Part shown: one piece after another, positions 8,155 to 14,978 of the stretch
Layout of the letters: each line of letters starts with the position of its first letter
Position numbering within the stretch: position 1 is the stretch's first letter
DNA from: Planctomycetota bacterium
GTDB lineage: Bacteria > Planctomycetota > Planctomycetia > Pirellulales > Lacipirellulaceae
Reading direction: 5' to 3'
Assembly: GCA_013151315.1 (NCBI GenBank)
Contig: JAADIN010000055.1
Location: 1 to 16,958, forward strand
Length of the DNA stretch: 16,958 nt
Position numbers and translations under genes: made by a program
The notes under the pieces: generated by a model
What the model saw: the letters and a program-made list of their open reading frames with translations, nothing else
What the model was told of the DNA's origin: nothing
Databases searched by the model: none

Positions 8155-8175
8155 TTTTTCCCCTACCGCCTCACT

Positions 8176-9333
8176 ATGCTCCGAATCCTATTTGTCACAA
8201 CCAGCATGCCCGTCGGTGGCGCTGAGACGCTGCTCGTCAATCTCGTGCGCGGTCTTGATGCGAACCGTTTTGCGCCAGAGATCGCCTGCCTCAAAGAGCC
8301 GGGGCCCTTGGGCGAACTGCTCGCCAAAGATTTCCCCGTGCATAGCAACCTCTTAAGCAGCAAATTCGACTTGCGAATTCTCCCGCGTCTTTGCAAGCTT
8401 CTGCGGAAACAAAAAATCGACGCGGTGATTACCGTCGGTGCCGGCGACAAAATGTTTTGGGGACGACTCGCCGCACGACTCGCAGGCGTACCGGTCGTTA
8501 TCTCGGCACTGCACAGTACCGGTTGGCCTGACTCGGTAGGACGACTCAATCGACTGCTCACGCGCTGGACCGATGCCTTCATCGGCGTTGCCGATGCGCA
8601 TGCCGAGCATTTGATTGCCTGGGAAGGTTTTCCGCGTGAGAAAGTCCACACGATTTTCAATGGCGTTGATACCGCGATTTTCGCCCCAGGCGACCGCGAA
8701 GCCAAACGGCGTGAACTTGGTTTGCCTGTCAACGCGCCGGTCGTGGGCATCCTGGCCGCCTTGCGACCCGAAAAAAATCACGAGCTCTTCCTCGACGGCG
8801 CCAAACAAATCCAACGCCAATTGCCTGACGCTCATTTTCTTGTCGTAGGAGACGGACTCCGAAGAGAATCGCTCGAAAAGCGGGCAGACGAACTAGGAAT
8901 CGCAGCCGTGACGCATTTTCTCGGCTCGCGCTCCGACGTACCCGAACTGCTACGCACGCTCGACGTACTGGCCCTGACTTCGCACAACGAAGCAAGCCCC
9001 GTTTCGATCCTCGAGGCCCTCAGCAGCCAGATTCCGGTTGTCGCTGCCGAGGTCGGGTCGGTACCCGAAACCGTGCTGCCCGGCGTCACGGGCCAACTGT
9101 TTCCCGCCGGCGATTTGGATAGTTATGTTTCGCACACTGTCGAGCTCCTACGGAACCCGGCCCTGTGTGCCGAGATGGGAAGCAAAGGCCGACGACGAGT
9201 CCTCGAACAATGGTCGCTCGAAGCGATGGTTCAAGGCTACGAGTCGCTTCTCAAGCGTCTTCACGCCACCGCGACATGCTCTCCGCTAGACATTACCAAA
9301 ACGCCTTCCACTATCACTCCGCATCGAGCCTAG
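8176..9333 (+). CDS. Glycosyltransferase family 4 (GT-B fold)
   Basis: A 385-residue retaining glycosyltransferase, predicted to add a sugar from an NDP-sugar to the growing lipid-linked glycan at the cytoplasmic membrane face. The N-terminal Rossmann half opens MLRILFVTTSMPVGGAETLL with the GGAE loop at 14-17. The C-terminal half has FNGVD (161-165), the donor-binding Arg and Lys in ALRPEKNH (195-202), VVGDG (223-227) and the EX7E signature with Glu272 and Glu280 in NEASPVSILE. No signal peptide or membrane segment is present. The last 25 residues after SLLKR (about 357-361) are a low-conservation tail. It starts 21 bases after the flippase gene. Acceptor and donor sugars cannot be inferred. 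Confidence 0.93.
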   Translation: MLRILFVTTSMPVGGAETLLVNLVRGLDANRFAPEIACLKEPGPLGELLAKDFPVHSNLLSSKFDLRILPRLCKLLRKQKIDAVITVGAGDKMFWGRLAARLAGVPVVISALHSTGWPDSVGRLNRLLTRWTDAFIGVADAHAEHLIAWEGFPREKVHTIFNGVDTAIFAPGDREAKRRELGLPVNAPVVGILAALRPEKNHELFLDGAKQIQRQLPDAHFLVVGDGLRRESLEKRADELGIAAVTHFLGSRSDVPELLRTLDVLALTSHNEASPVSILEALSSQIPVVAAEVGSVPETVLPGVTGQLFPAGDLDSYVSHTVELLRNPALCAEMGSKGRRRVLEQWSLEAMVQGYESLLKRLHATATCSPLDITKTPSTITPHRA

Positions 9334-9385
9334 ATACGATAAGGTGTCGGCAGCAGATTGCCTCCACGCGCCTTCGTCAGATTGC

Positions 9386-9988
9386 ATGATCACCGAGACG
9401 TTACTAACCTGGATAGCGCGAATTATTAGCGGCGCAAGTGTCCGTTGGGTCGAATCCCATCCCGACACGTGCCAACGCGTCTACTTTGCCAACCACACCA
9501 GCCACCTCGATGTGGTCCTGGTTTGGTCGGCGCTGCCCACCGAAGTACGACGGCTCACTCGCCCCGTAGCTGCCAAAGACTACTGGGATCGCGGCTTTCT
9601 TCGTCGCCACCTCGCCCAAGTCTTCAACGCGATGCTCATTGATCGTAAAAAAATCAAGGTCCACCAAAGCCCCATTGACCTGATGCTCAGCGAGATTGGC
9701 AACACCCATTCGCTGATTATTTTCCCCGAAGGGGGACGAAATCTGGATCAGGGGGTCGGCGATTTCAAAAGCGGACTGTATTATCTCAGTAAGAAACGTC
9801 CTGAACTAGAATTGATCCCCGTGTACATCAACAACATGAATCGCATCTTGCCGCGCGGCGAATTCCTGCCGGTTCCCCTACTCTCGTCGCTCACGTTCGG
9901 CCCGCCGATTTGGCTTGAAGCCGGCGAGCCCAAGCTCGAGTTTCTCGCGCGAGCGAGAGAAGCCGTTGTCAGCCTCAAGGATTGCTAG
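9386..9988 (+). CDS. 1-acylglycerol-3-phosphate acyltransferase-like protein (PlsC family)
   Basis: A 200-residue protein with the PlsC core: the HX4D catalytic motif in NHTSHLD (36-42; His37, Asp42), an LIDRKK region (85-90) matching block II, FPEGGR at 113-118 (usually FPEGTR), and LIPVYI (143-148). Enzymes of this family move an acyl chain from acyl-ACP or acyl-CoA to a lipid headgroup at the inner membrane face. The GTG at 9344 would add 14 residues, but they are not hydrophobic. The ATG at 9386 begins MITETLLTWIARIISGASVRW, the normal family N-terminus, so it is preferred; neither has a strong ribosome binding site. It is followed two bases later by the CdsA-like gene. Together they mirror the lysophosphatidate to phosphatidate to CDP-diacylglycerol steps, but this short protein may acylate another substrate. 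Confidence 0.88.
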   Translation: MITETLLTWIARIISGASVRWVESHPDTCQRVYFANHTSHLDVVLVWSALPTEVRRLTRPVAAKDYWDRGFLRRHLAQVFNAMLIDRKKIKVHQSPIDLMLSEIGNTHSLIIFPEGGRNLDQGVGDFKSGLYYLSKKRPELELIPVYINNMNRILPRGEFLPVPLLSSLTFGPPIWLEAGEPKLEFLARAREAVVSLKDC

Positions 9989-9990
9989 CC

Positions 9991-10938
9991 ATGATCAAAG
10001 ACTGGGCATTGCTGGGCATCGTGTTGGCGCTGCTTGCGCTGGCGACCATCGCTGGTCGCTGGCTGCAAAAGCAAACTTCGTTGGGACTCGACGATCGGTC
10101 AGTCGACTCGTTCAATAGCCGGGTCAACGCTTGGTGGTTTTTTAGCATCGTCTTGGGAATCGCCTTTTTTCAGCCCACGCTGACGGTTCTGCTTTTCGGT
10201 CTGCTGTCGTTCTGGGCTCTGCGCGAGTTCATTACGCTCACGCCCACGAGCCTAGGCGACCATCGGGCCCTCTTCTGGGTCTTCTTTTTCTTTACCCCGA
10301 TGCAGTTTTTCCTCGTCGCACGCGACTACTACGAGTTCTATAGCATTCTCATCCCCGTCTACGCGTTTCTGTTTATCGCGGCCCGCGTGGCGATCTCGGG
10401 CGACTCCCACCGGTTTCTCGAACGGGTTGCCAAGGTCCAGTTTGGACTTTTGGTCTGCGTCTATTGCTTGAGCTTTGCTCCCGCCCTCTTGTTCCTGAAG
10501 TGCAAGAATATGGACGGCGACTACGCCAATGCGCGACTGCTTTTTTTCTTCGTCACGATGGTTCTTGTCGCCGAGTTGCTTCAGTTTATCTTCGGGCGAT
10601 TGTTTGGCAAACATCTCATTGCCGAAGCCATCGATTCAACGCGCACCTGGGAAGGACTCTTGGGCGGCGCCGGCGCGACGGCAATTCTCGGCCTGTCGCT
10701 CTACTGGGCAACCCCGTTTCCTTATTGGTGGCAAGCCGCGGCCATGTCGGCCCTGATCGCCGTGATGGCCTCGGCCGGCGCGATGACGCTGGCCGCCATC
10801 AAACGCGACCGCGGTGAAGTCTCCTCAGGCACACTTATCGAAGGCCACGCGGGAGTCCTCAACCGCATCGACGCGGTTTGCTTTGCCGCTCCTGTTTTCT
10901 ACCACGTGACCAAATACTTCTTTGGAGTGCATGGTTAA
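9991..10938 (+). CDS. CdsA-like phosphatidate cytidylyltransferase with altered signature
   Basis: A 315-residue membrane protein with about eight hydrophobic segments. The second half shows GRLFGKH...STRTWEGLLGG (202-226) and a terminal IKRDRGEVSSGTLIEGHAG block (270-288) ending LNRIDAVCFAAPVF, the place of the CdsA signature. Family members make CDP-diacylglycerol from phosphatidate and CTP. In the usual signature a KD pair follows KRDxGx, then GHGG and DR. Here these read VS, GHAG and NR, and the usual Asp near residue 195 is Glu. The YnbB-like ending (FAAPVFYHVTKYFF) suggests the paralogous group that sits beside PlsC-like genes. ATG 9991 is used because AAGGA lies about nine bases upstream; the TTG at 9982 would overlap the previous gene. 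It is the last gene of the rightward set, before a strong terminator. Confidence 0.85.
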   Translation: MIKDWALLGIVLALLALATIAGRWLQKQTSLGLDDRSVDSFNSRVNAWWFFSIVLGIAFFQPTLTVLLFGLLSFWALREFITLTPTSLGDHRALFWVFFFFTPMQFFLVARDYYEFYSILIPVYAFLFIAARVAISGDSHRFLERVAKVQFGLLVCVYCLSFAPALLFLKCKNMDGDYANARLLFFFVTMVLVAELLQFIFGRLFGKHLIAEAIDSTRTWEGLLGGAGATAILGLSLYWATPFPYWWQAAAMSALIAVMASAGAMTLAAIKRDRGEVSSGTLIEGHAGVLNRIDAVCFAAPVFYHVTKYFFGVHG

Positions 10939-10962
10939 CCGTTCAGGGTCAGCCCCTAACGC

Positions 10963-11001
10963 AAGAAGCCGGCGAGAATTCGCCGGCTTCTTTGCTTTTC
11001 T
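10963..11001 (+). terminator. Rho-independent terminator of the rightward polysaccharide set
   Basis: A perfect 13-base stem (AAGAAGCCGGCGA at 10963-10975, its complement at 10980-10992) with a GAAT loop is followed by TGCTTTTCTT. It lies 25 bases after the CdsA-like stop codon. On the minus strand there is no T-tract, so it is mainly a plus-strand terminator. Confidence 0.88.
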
Positions 11002-11044
11002 TAATCGTCGCCGAACCAAAATTGGTTCTAGGCCAAGATCGGTT

Positions 11045-11242
11045 CTAGACAGGAGTTACATTCTCAGCGCGGGGCCCTTTTGGACCTTGCCCTTCGGTGT
11101 ATTCCACTTGCTGGCCTTCTCGTAGTTCATCGAAACGGCCTCCTTCCACGTTGGAAGAGTGGAAAAACATATCCTTGTTCGTCCCTGTGTCAATAAACCC
11201 AAACCCTCGGTCCGTTAGTCGCTTAATCGTACCCACAGCCAT
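11045..11242 (-). CDS. Cold-shock domain protein (CspA family)
   Basis: A 65-residue single cold-shock domain that binds single-stranded RNA or DNA and melts RNA structure. It opens MAVGTIKRLTDRGFGFIDTG. RNP1 is DRGFGFI (usually KGFGFI) and RNP2 is DMFFHSSN (usually VFVHxS). The C-terminus PRAENVTPV is the normal family end. The reading frame is open up to an ATG at 11332, but the start at 11242 is chosen because the protein then begins exactly at the domain, AGGGA stands eight bases upstream, and the predicted promoter overlaps the earlier ATG. The short acidic substitutions around RNP2 (TNKD) are mild departures from CspA. It is a single-gene unit, convergent with the polysaccharide genes. 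Confidence 0.93.
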   Translation of the reverse strand: MAVGTIKRLTDRGFGFIDTGTNKDMFFHSSNVEGGRFDELREGQQVEYTEGQGPKGPRAENVTPV

Positions 11243-11317
11243 TGCATCAATCCCTAAAAAAAGTGTCTCATCAGCCCAGCCATAACGAGCTAGCAGGGCT
11301 TCTTTCAATGGTGGATT

Positions 11318-11345
11318 ATTGTATCGGATCAACCCGAGATAGCAA
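11318..11345 (-). promoter_or_regulatory. Sigma70-type promoter of the cold-shock gene
   Basis: Read on the minus strand, TTGCTA (11345-11340), a 16-base spacer and TACAAT (11323-11318). Transcription would start near 11311, leaving a leader of about 70 bases before the ATG at 11242, which could take part in cold-shock control. Prediction from consensus only. Confidence 0.5.
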
Positions 11346-11522
11346 TCCTAAAGCGTCTCGAAGCGAATTTTATCGAAGAAAACCCGAAAACCGCGGCCCT
11401 CAACCCCCCAAATTAGCAGGTTTGGCAATTGGTTCGCTCCGCTTCCCGTCCTAAACAGGGCTGGGCAAGCCGGTATTGGCACCCGTAGCCGGAAACGGCG
11501 TTTGCTAACTCGCACCGGTCCG

Positions 11523-11553
11523 TCGACAATCCAACCCGCGCCCGCATTAGAAT
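11523..11553 (+). promoter_or_regulatory. Possible relic promoter of the dehydrogenase pseudogene
   Basis: TCGACA (11523-11528) and TAGAAT (11548-11553) are spaced 19 bases and lie just before the GTG at 11560, which would give an almost leaderless mRNA. The bases from 11346 to 11522 show no recognisable gene or site. Confidence 0.3.
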
Positions 11554-11559
11554 GCTCGT

Positions 11560-11809
11560 GTGAATAATCTCCAAGGAAAAACACTTTTCACCACTTGGTT
11601 CTAGCCGGAGGACCGGGAAGGCGATTGCGCGTTGCCGAACTCCCGAGATCATGGCCGACGCGGCATACGCGATCCTCACCAGCGACAGCCGCCAGCACAC
11701 GGGCAATTTCCATGGCGACGAGCAACTGCTGCGTGAGCGTGGGGTGACGGATTTCAGCAAATATGCGGTCACTCCGAGAGCGGAGCTGCTTCCTGATTTT
11801 TTCGTTTAG
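11560..11809 (+). pseudogene. Remnant of an HSDL2-like short-chain dehydrogenase (N- and C-terminal ends only)
   Basis: From the GTG at 11560 the frame reads V-NNLQGKTLF, the usual N-terminus of HSDL2-type SDR proteins, and then stops at TAG 11602. Moving one frame at about 11596 restores GSSRRTGKAIAR, a decayed form of the TGxSRGIGKAIA nucleotide-binding motif. It runs straight into CRTPEIMADAAYAILTSD, RQHTGNFHGDEQLLRERGVT, DFSKYAVTP and AELLPDFFV-stop (11809), the C-terminal end of the same family. About 60 C-terminal codons and 20 N-terminal codons survive; roughly 190 central codons, including the catalytic Tyr-Lys region, are missing. The simplest history is an internal in-frame deletion plus a one-base insertion near 11596 and missense changes (GIG to RTG). 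Family identity comes from recalled conserved strings, not a search. Confidence 0.82.
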
Positions 11810-11825
11810 GAGGTTACACGCTTTG

Positions 11826-11853
11826 AAGCCGAGGGATTGCAATCCCTCGGCTT
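11826..11853 (+). terminator. 28-base perfect palindrome, probable hairpin terminator of the pseudogene
   Basis: The segment is its own reverse complement (left half AAGCCGAGGGATTG). As RNA it can form a 12-base stem with a four-base loop. It begins 17 bases after the pseudogene stop codon. No run of U follows, so termination strength is doubtful; a palindromic binding site is an alternative. Confidence 0.6.
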
Positions 11854-11984
11854 TGACCGGCAGAACCGGAAAAACGTGATTGAAACTGCCCCGAAATTCC
11901 GCAAACCAAACCGTGGAGAAAATTGTCGTTTAGAGTACAATACACTTTTATCCTCGGATCTATGGAACAGAAGAAGGAAATGGC

Positions 11985-13055
11985 ATGGTCGGCACCAAGT
12001 CTCGGCTCTTGGCCGTGGTTGCTTTAACACTCATGACGTATGTGGACTGCGCTTTCGGTGCAACAGCTACCCATCGCGTGCGGATGTATTTCAACGTAGG
12101 GTCGGTAGACATCGATCTCTATGGCAATGAATCTCCACTGCATGTTGCAAATTTCCTGGAATACGTAAACGACCAAGCGTATGATCGCACATGGATTCAT
12201 CGTTCGTTTTGTTGCGGCAATCTTTCTTTCCTCCAGGGAGGTGAGTTCTATCTTCCAGAACCTGGCGATAATGCTCCGGATTTAAATAGTGTCGTGTCAG
12301 GCGAAACCGTCCTTAACGAGTATGATCCAAGCAACGGATTGACCAACTCACCTGGCACTCTTTCGGCTGCCAGAACTGCTGATCTCGATAGTGCTAGGAA
12401 TGGTTGGTTTATCAACACGACAGACAATTCAACCGCATTTCCTAACTACACCGTTTTCGGGGAGGTGACTCGAGGATTCGACGTGGTCGAGTTCATCTCT
12501 TCGCTACCCATCAATCACCCTTATCTCGCTTCCTTTGGGTACGGCACGGCCCCCATAAACAACAATGGGTATGTTTATCAAATGCAAGTCGTCGAACGGT
12601 CGCTACTTGATGGCGACTTTGATTCCAATGGACTTGTCGGGGCGAGCGATCTTGCCCAGTGGGAGCAAGGTTTTGGCCGCTTGCAGATCGAAGGTCCAGA
12701 TTTCAATGGAGACAAAGAAATCAACTCCGACGATCTCAGCAATTGGGAGGCAGGTTTCGGTCGTTTTGACGGCCAGACTACTTTTGCCGACTTTGAGGAT
12801 GGCGATGCAAACCGAGATGGAACCGTCGATGGATTCGACTTCCTTCGTTGGCAACGCTCCGTTGGCTCGACGACCGACGTGGCCGCCGATGGCGACGGGA
12901 ATGCCCAGGTCGATGGCTTCGACTTTCTTCTTTGGCAGCGTAACTTCGGGGCAACGACTTCTACCCTCTCCGGAATTCTCGCCGTGCCCGAGCCCACCTC
13001 GTTTTTCTTGGCCGTCGCGGCCGGTCTGCTTGCCTTGTACCGCCCCCGTCGATAG
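11985..13055 (+). CDS. Secreted cyclophilin-type peptidyl-prolyl isomerase with dockerin-like loops and PEP-CTERM anchor
   Basis: A 356-residue exported protein. Residues 1-26 are a signal peptide (KSR then a hydrophobic core, cut near AFG-A or FGA-T). Residues about 30-205 are a cyclophilin domain: VDIDLYGNESPLHVANFLEY, IHRSF with the catalytic Arg73, LQGGEF (83-88), NGWFI (139-143) and YTVFGEVTRGFDVV. Residues about 208-322 hold four calcium-loop motifs of the form DxD/NxN/D...D: D211/D213/N215/D222, D239/N241/D243/D250, D274/N276/D278/D285 and D302/D304/N306/D313. Each is followed by Trp, as in dockerins. Residues 334-356 are VPEP, a hydrophobic stretch and RPRR: a PEP-CTERM signal recognised by an exosortase. 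Cyclophilins speed Xaa-Pro isomerisation. Start: ATG 11985 with AAGGA upstream; TACAAT at 11936-11941 may be a -10 box. No exosortase gene is in the window. Confidence 0.92.
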   Translation: MVGTKSRLLAVVALTLMTYVDCAFGATATHRVRMYFNVGSVDIDLYGNESPLHVANFLEYVNDQAYDRTWIHRSFCCGNLSFLQGGEFYLPEPGDNAPDLNSVVSGETVLNEYDPSNGLTNSPGTLSAARTADLDSARNGWFINTTDNSTAFPNYTVFGEVTRGFDVVEFISSLPINHPYLASFGYGTAPINNNGYVYQMQVVERSLLDGDFDSNGLVGASDLAQWEQGFGRLQIEGPDFNGDKEINSDDLSNWEAGFGRFDGQTTFADFEDGDANRDGTVDGFDFLRWQRSVGSTTDVAADGDGNAQVDGFDFLLWQRNFGATTSTLSGILAVPEPTSFFLAVAAGLLALYRPRR

Positions 13056-13505
13056 CAAAGGGGGCCCGCAACCGCCACCCAACCCCTATTTTCACCCCCT
13101 GGGCCTTTATTGCGCCTTGACTTGGGGCTAGAAACGGGTAGGATATGGCTTATTACAAAAGGTGCGAGACCGCTCCCTCTGCTTTCATGGCCCATTTTTG
13201 TGGCCTAGTACTGATAGCACGGAACGGATCATTCGACAGTAGAAATTGGCGGCCATCGGGTATAACTGCCCGGTATCTTGCTTACGACCGCGACTGATTT
13301 TCTTGCCCCTCCAGCACCGGTGATGCGATTTTTTGCATTCCGCATGCTGTCCATGGCATCCCAAATAAAAATATCCGGCTGGGCTATCGTTGCCCGGCTC
13401 CCGCCTACGGTCGGTCGTCATGTCTTCGATCCTCGCCGTACGGCTGTTCCACCATGTGCGCGCTAGAACCTATGCGTTGGCGCCAAAAGAAAGAAAGAGA
13501 TTACG
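13056..13505 (+). other. 450-base gene-free region, probable promoter and long leader of the helicase gene
   Basis: No reading frame here resembles a known family. A promoter-like pair (next entry) lies near its start, leaving a transcript leader of about 350 bases before the helicase TTG. Small possible hairpins (for example GGGC/GCCC around 13384-13400) are too short to be convincing. No known riboswitch core was recognised. A small RNA or a temperature-responsive leader is possible but unproven. Confidence 0.4.
13117..13144 (+). promoter_or_regulatory. Sigma70-type promoter upstream of the helicase
   Basis: TTGACT (13117-13122), a 16-base spacer and TAGGAT (13139-13144) on the plus strand. 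It is the best consensus pair in this gap and points towards the helicase 360 bases downstream. Prediction from consensus only. Confidence 0.45.
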
Positions 13506-14864
13506 TTGTCAAATTTTTCAGATTTCAATTTAGCTAGCCCCTTGCTCCGTGCCGTCGAGTCGAAAGGCTACAAGACCGCAACGCCCATCCAGGCAGAGGC
13601 CATCCCCCATGTGATGAAGGGTGGCGACTTGGTCGGCTGTGCCCAAACCGGCACCGGCAAGACGGCCGCATTCGCGCTGCCGACGCTGCACCGATTGCTC
13701 ACCGCAGGCCAGCGGAACACCCCATCGAAGCAGGGTAAGAAAATTCGCGTGCTGGTTCTTGCTCCTACCCGCGAGCTTACGGCCCAAGTCGCCGACAGCT
13801 TTGCCGCCTATGGTCGGCATACCAAGCTACGCCATTGCGTCATTTTTGGTGGCGTCTCGCAAGTGCCGCAAGTGCGCAAGTTGCGAGCCGGCGTCGACAC
13901 CGTGATCGCCACCCCGGGCCGATTGCTCGACTTGATCGAGCAGGGGCACGTCGATCTCACGCACGTCGAAACCCTTATCTTCGACGAAGCCGATCAAATG
14001 CTCGACATGGGTTTTATTCACGATCTGCGGCGGATCGAATCGCATGTGCCTCCGGGTCGACAGACGCTCATGTTCTCGGCCACGATGCCGGCCGAGATTC
14101 GCAAGTTGGCCGACCAATGGTTAGACAAACCCATCAACGTAAGAACGGCAGCCCTCTCTGCCCCGGCGGAGAAAGTAAAACAGTCGGTTTACTTCGTTGA
14201 TCGGCGCAACAAAGTTCGGCTGCTCGAGCTCTTCCTCGAAAAGGCAGCCGGCGGGCGAACCCTGCTGTTTTCCCGCACCAAGCATGGTGCTGACAAAATC
14301 GTCAAACACCTGCTCAAATGCAACATCCGCGCTACGGCCATTCATGGCAACAAGAGCCAAGCGGCTCGCAAGCGGGCCCTCGATCAGTTCAAGTCGAAGG
14401 CCCCACCAGTGCTGGTCGCCACCGACGTGGCTGCCCGTGGACTCGATATCAAAGACGTCGAGCATGTCATCAACTTCGACCTGCCCGAAACGCCTGAGAC
14501 CTATGTCCACCGCATTGGCCGCACCGGCCGAGCGGGTGCCGAAGGAAAGGCGATCTCGTTCTGCACTTCCGACGAAGTTTATCAACTACGTAGCATCGAG
14601 AAACTGACCCGCCGCAAGATTGACATCGCGGTCGACCATCTCGATATCACGACCGACATTGCCCCGCCGGCCACCACGGCCCCCGGCAAATCTTTCCGTC
14701 GAGGCCAGCAAAAGTCGGGCTGGAAAGGCGGCGGCGGTGGTGGTCGCAAAAAAGGCGCAACCACGGGCAGCCGTTCCAAAGCGAGTGGCGGAAAACCTGC
14801 CGGCGGTGCCGCAGGAGCCAAGCGGCAAAAGAGACGGCGCCCTGCTTCTGGATCGAAGGGGTAG
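13506..14864 (+). CDS. DEAD-box ATP-dependent RNA helicase (RhlE-like)
   Basis: A 452-residue helicase that unwinds short RNA duplexes with ATP, acting in ribosome assembly, RNA decay or cold adaptation. All core motifs are intact: Q motif TPIQ (26-29), motif I AQTGTGKT (46-53), Ia APTREL (86-91), GG (115-116), Ib TPGR (136-139), II DEAD (160-163), III SAT (191-193), V ATDVAARGLD (305-314) and VI HRIGRTGR (335-342). After about residue 385 comes a Gly/Lys/Arg-rich tail, WKGGGGGGRKKG and similar, a typical unstructured RNA-binding extension. The start is TTG 13506, giving MSNFSDFNLASPLLRAVESK, the normal RhlE beginning; no ATG fits, and GAGA lies upstream. A rare start codon plus a long leader suggests translational control. 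Single gene, convergent with the next. Confidence 0.95.
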   Translation: MSNFSDFNLASPLLRAVESKGYKTATPIQAEAIPHVMKGGDLVGCAQTGTGKTAAFALPTLHRLLTAGQRNTPSKQGKKIRVLVLAPTRELTAQVADSFAAYGRHTKLRHCVIFGGVSQVPQVRKLRAGVDTVIATPGRLLDLIEQGHVDLTHVETLIFDEADQMLDMGFIHDLRRIESHVPPGRQTLMFSATMPAEIRKLADQWLDKPINVRTAALSAPAEKVKQSVYFVDRRNKVRLLELFLEKAAGGRTLLFSRTKHGADKIVKHLLKCNIRATAIHGNKSQAARKRALDQFKSKAPPVLVATDVAARGLDIKDVEHVINFDLPETPETYVHRIGRTGRAGAEGKAISFCTSDEVYQLRSIEKLTRRKIDIAVDHLDITTDIAPPATTAPGKSFRRGQQKSGWKGGGGGGRKKGATTGSRSKASGGKPAGGAAGAKRQKRRRPASGSKG

Positions 14865-14882
14865 GGATCAAAGGGATTTTTC

Positions 14883-14951
14883 AATAGTTATTGGTCATTG
14901 AAAAAAGGAAAGCGAAAGGTGGAAGCTAATAGCCAATGACAAATGACTATT
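14883..14951. repeat. AT-rich imperfect inverted repeat between convergent genes
   Basis: Arms 14883-14900 (AATAGTTATTGGTCATTG) and 14934-14951 match as inverted copies at 16 of 18 bases, with a 33-base spacer that includes a run of A. It sits between the ends of the helicase and the metalloprotease-like gene and could act as a bidirectional terminator, or be a small decayed mobile repeat. Its base composition is clearly lower in GC than the flanks. Confidence 0.55.
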
Positions 14952-14978
14952 ATCTAATGATAAATACTTTACTTCTTT

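Noticed and set aside
9344..9385. GTG start for the PlsC-like gene
   Set aside because: The added 14 residues do not extend the family N-terminus, and the only AAGG directly abuts the GTG, too close to serve as a ribosome binding site.
11413..11772. A 119-codon minus-strand frame between the cold-shock and cyclophilin genes
   Set aside because: It runs antisense to the dehydrogenase remnant, whose plus-strand translation is recognisable.
12578..13195. A 205-codon minus-strand frame opposite the dockerin-like region
   Set aside because: Ser/Pro/Lys-rich antisense of the calcium-loop repeats, with no signal of its own.
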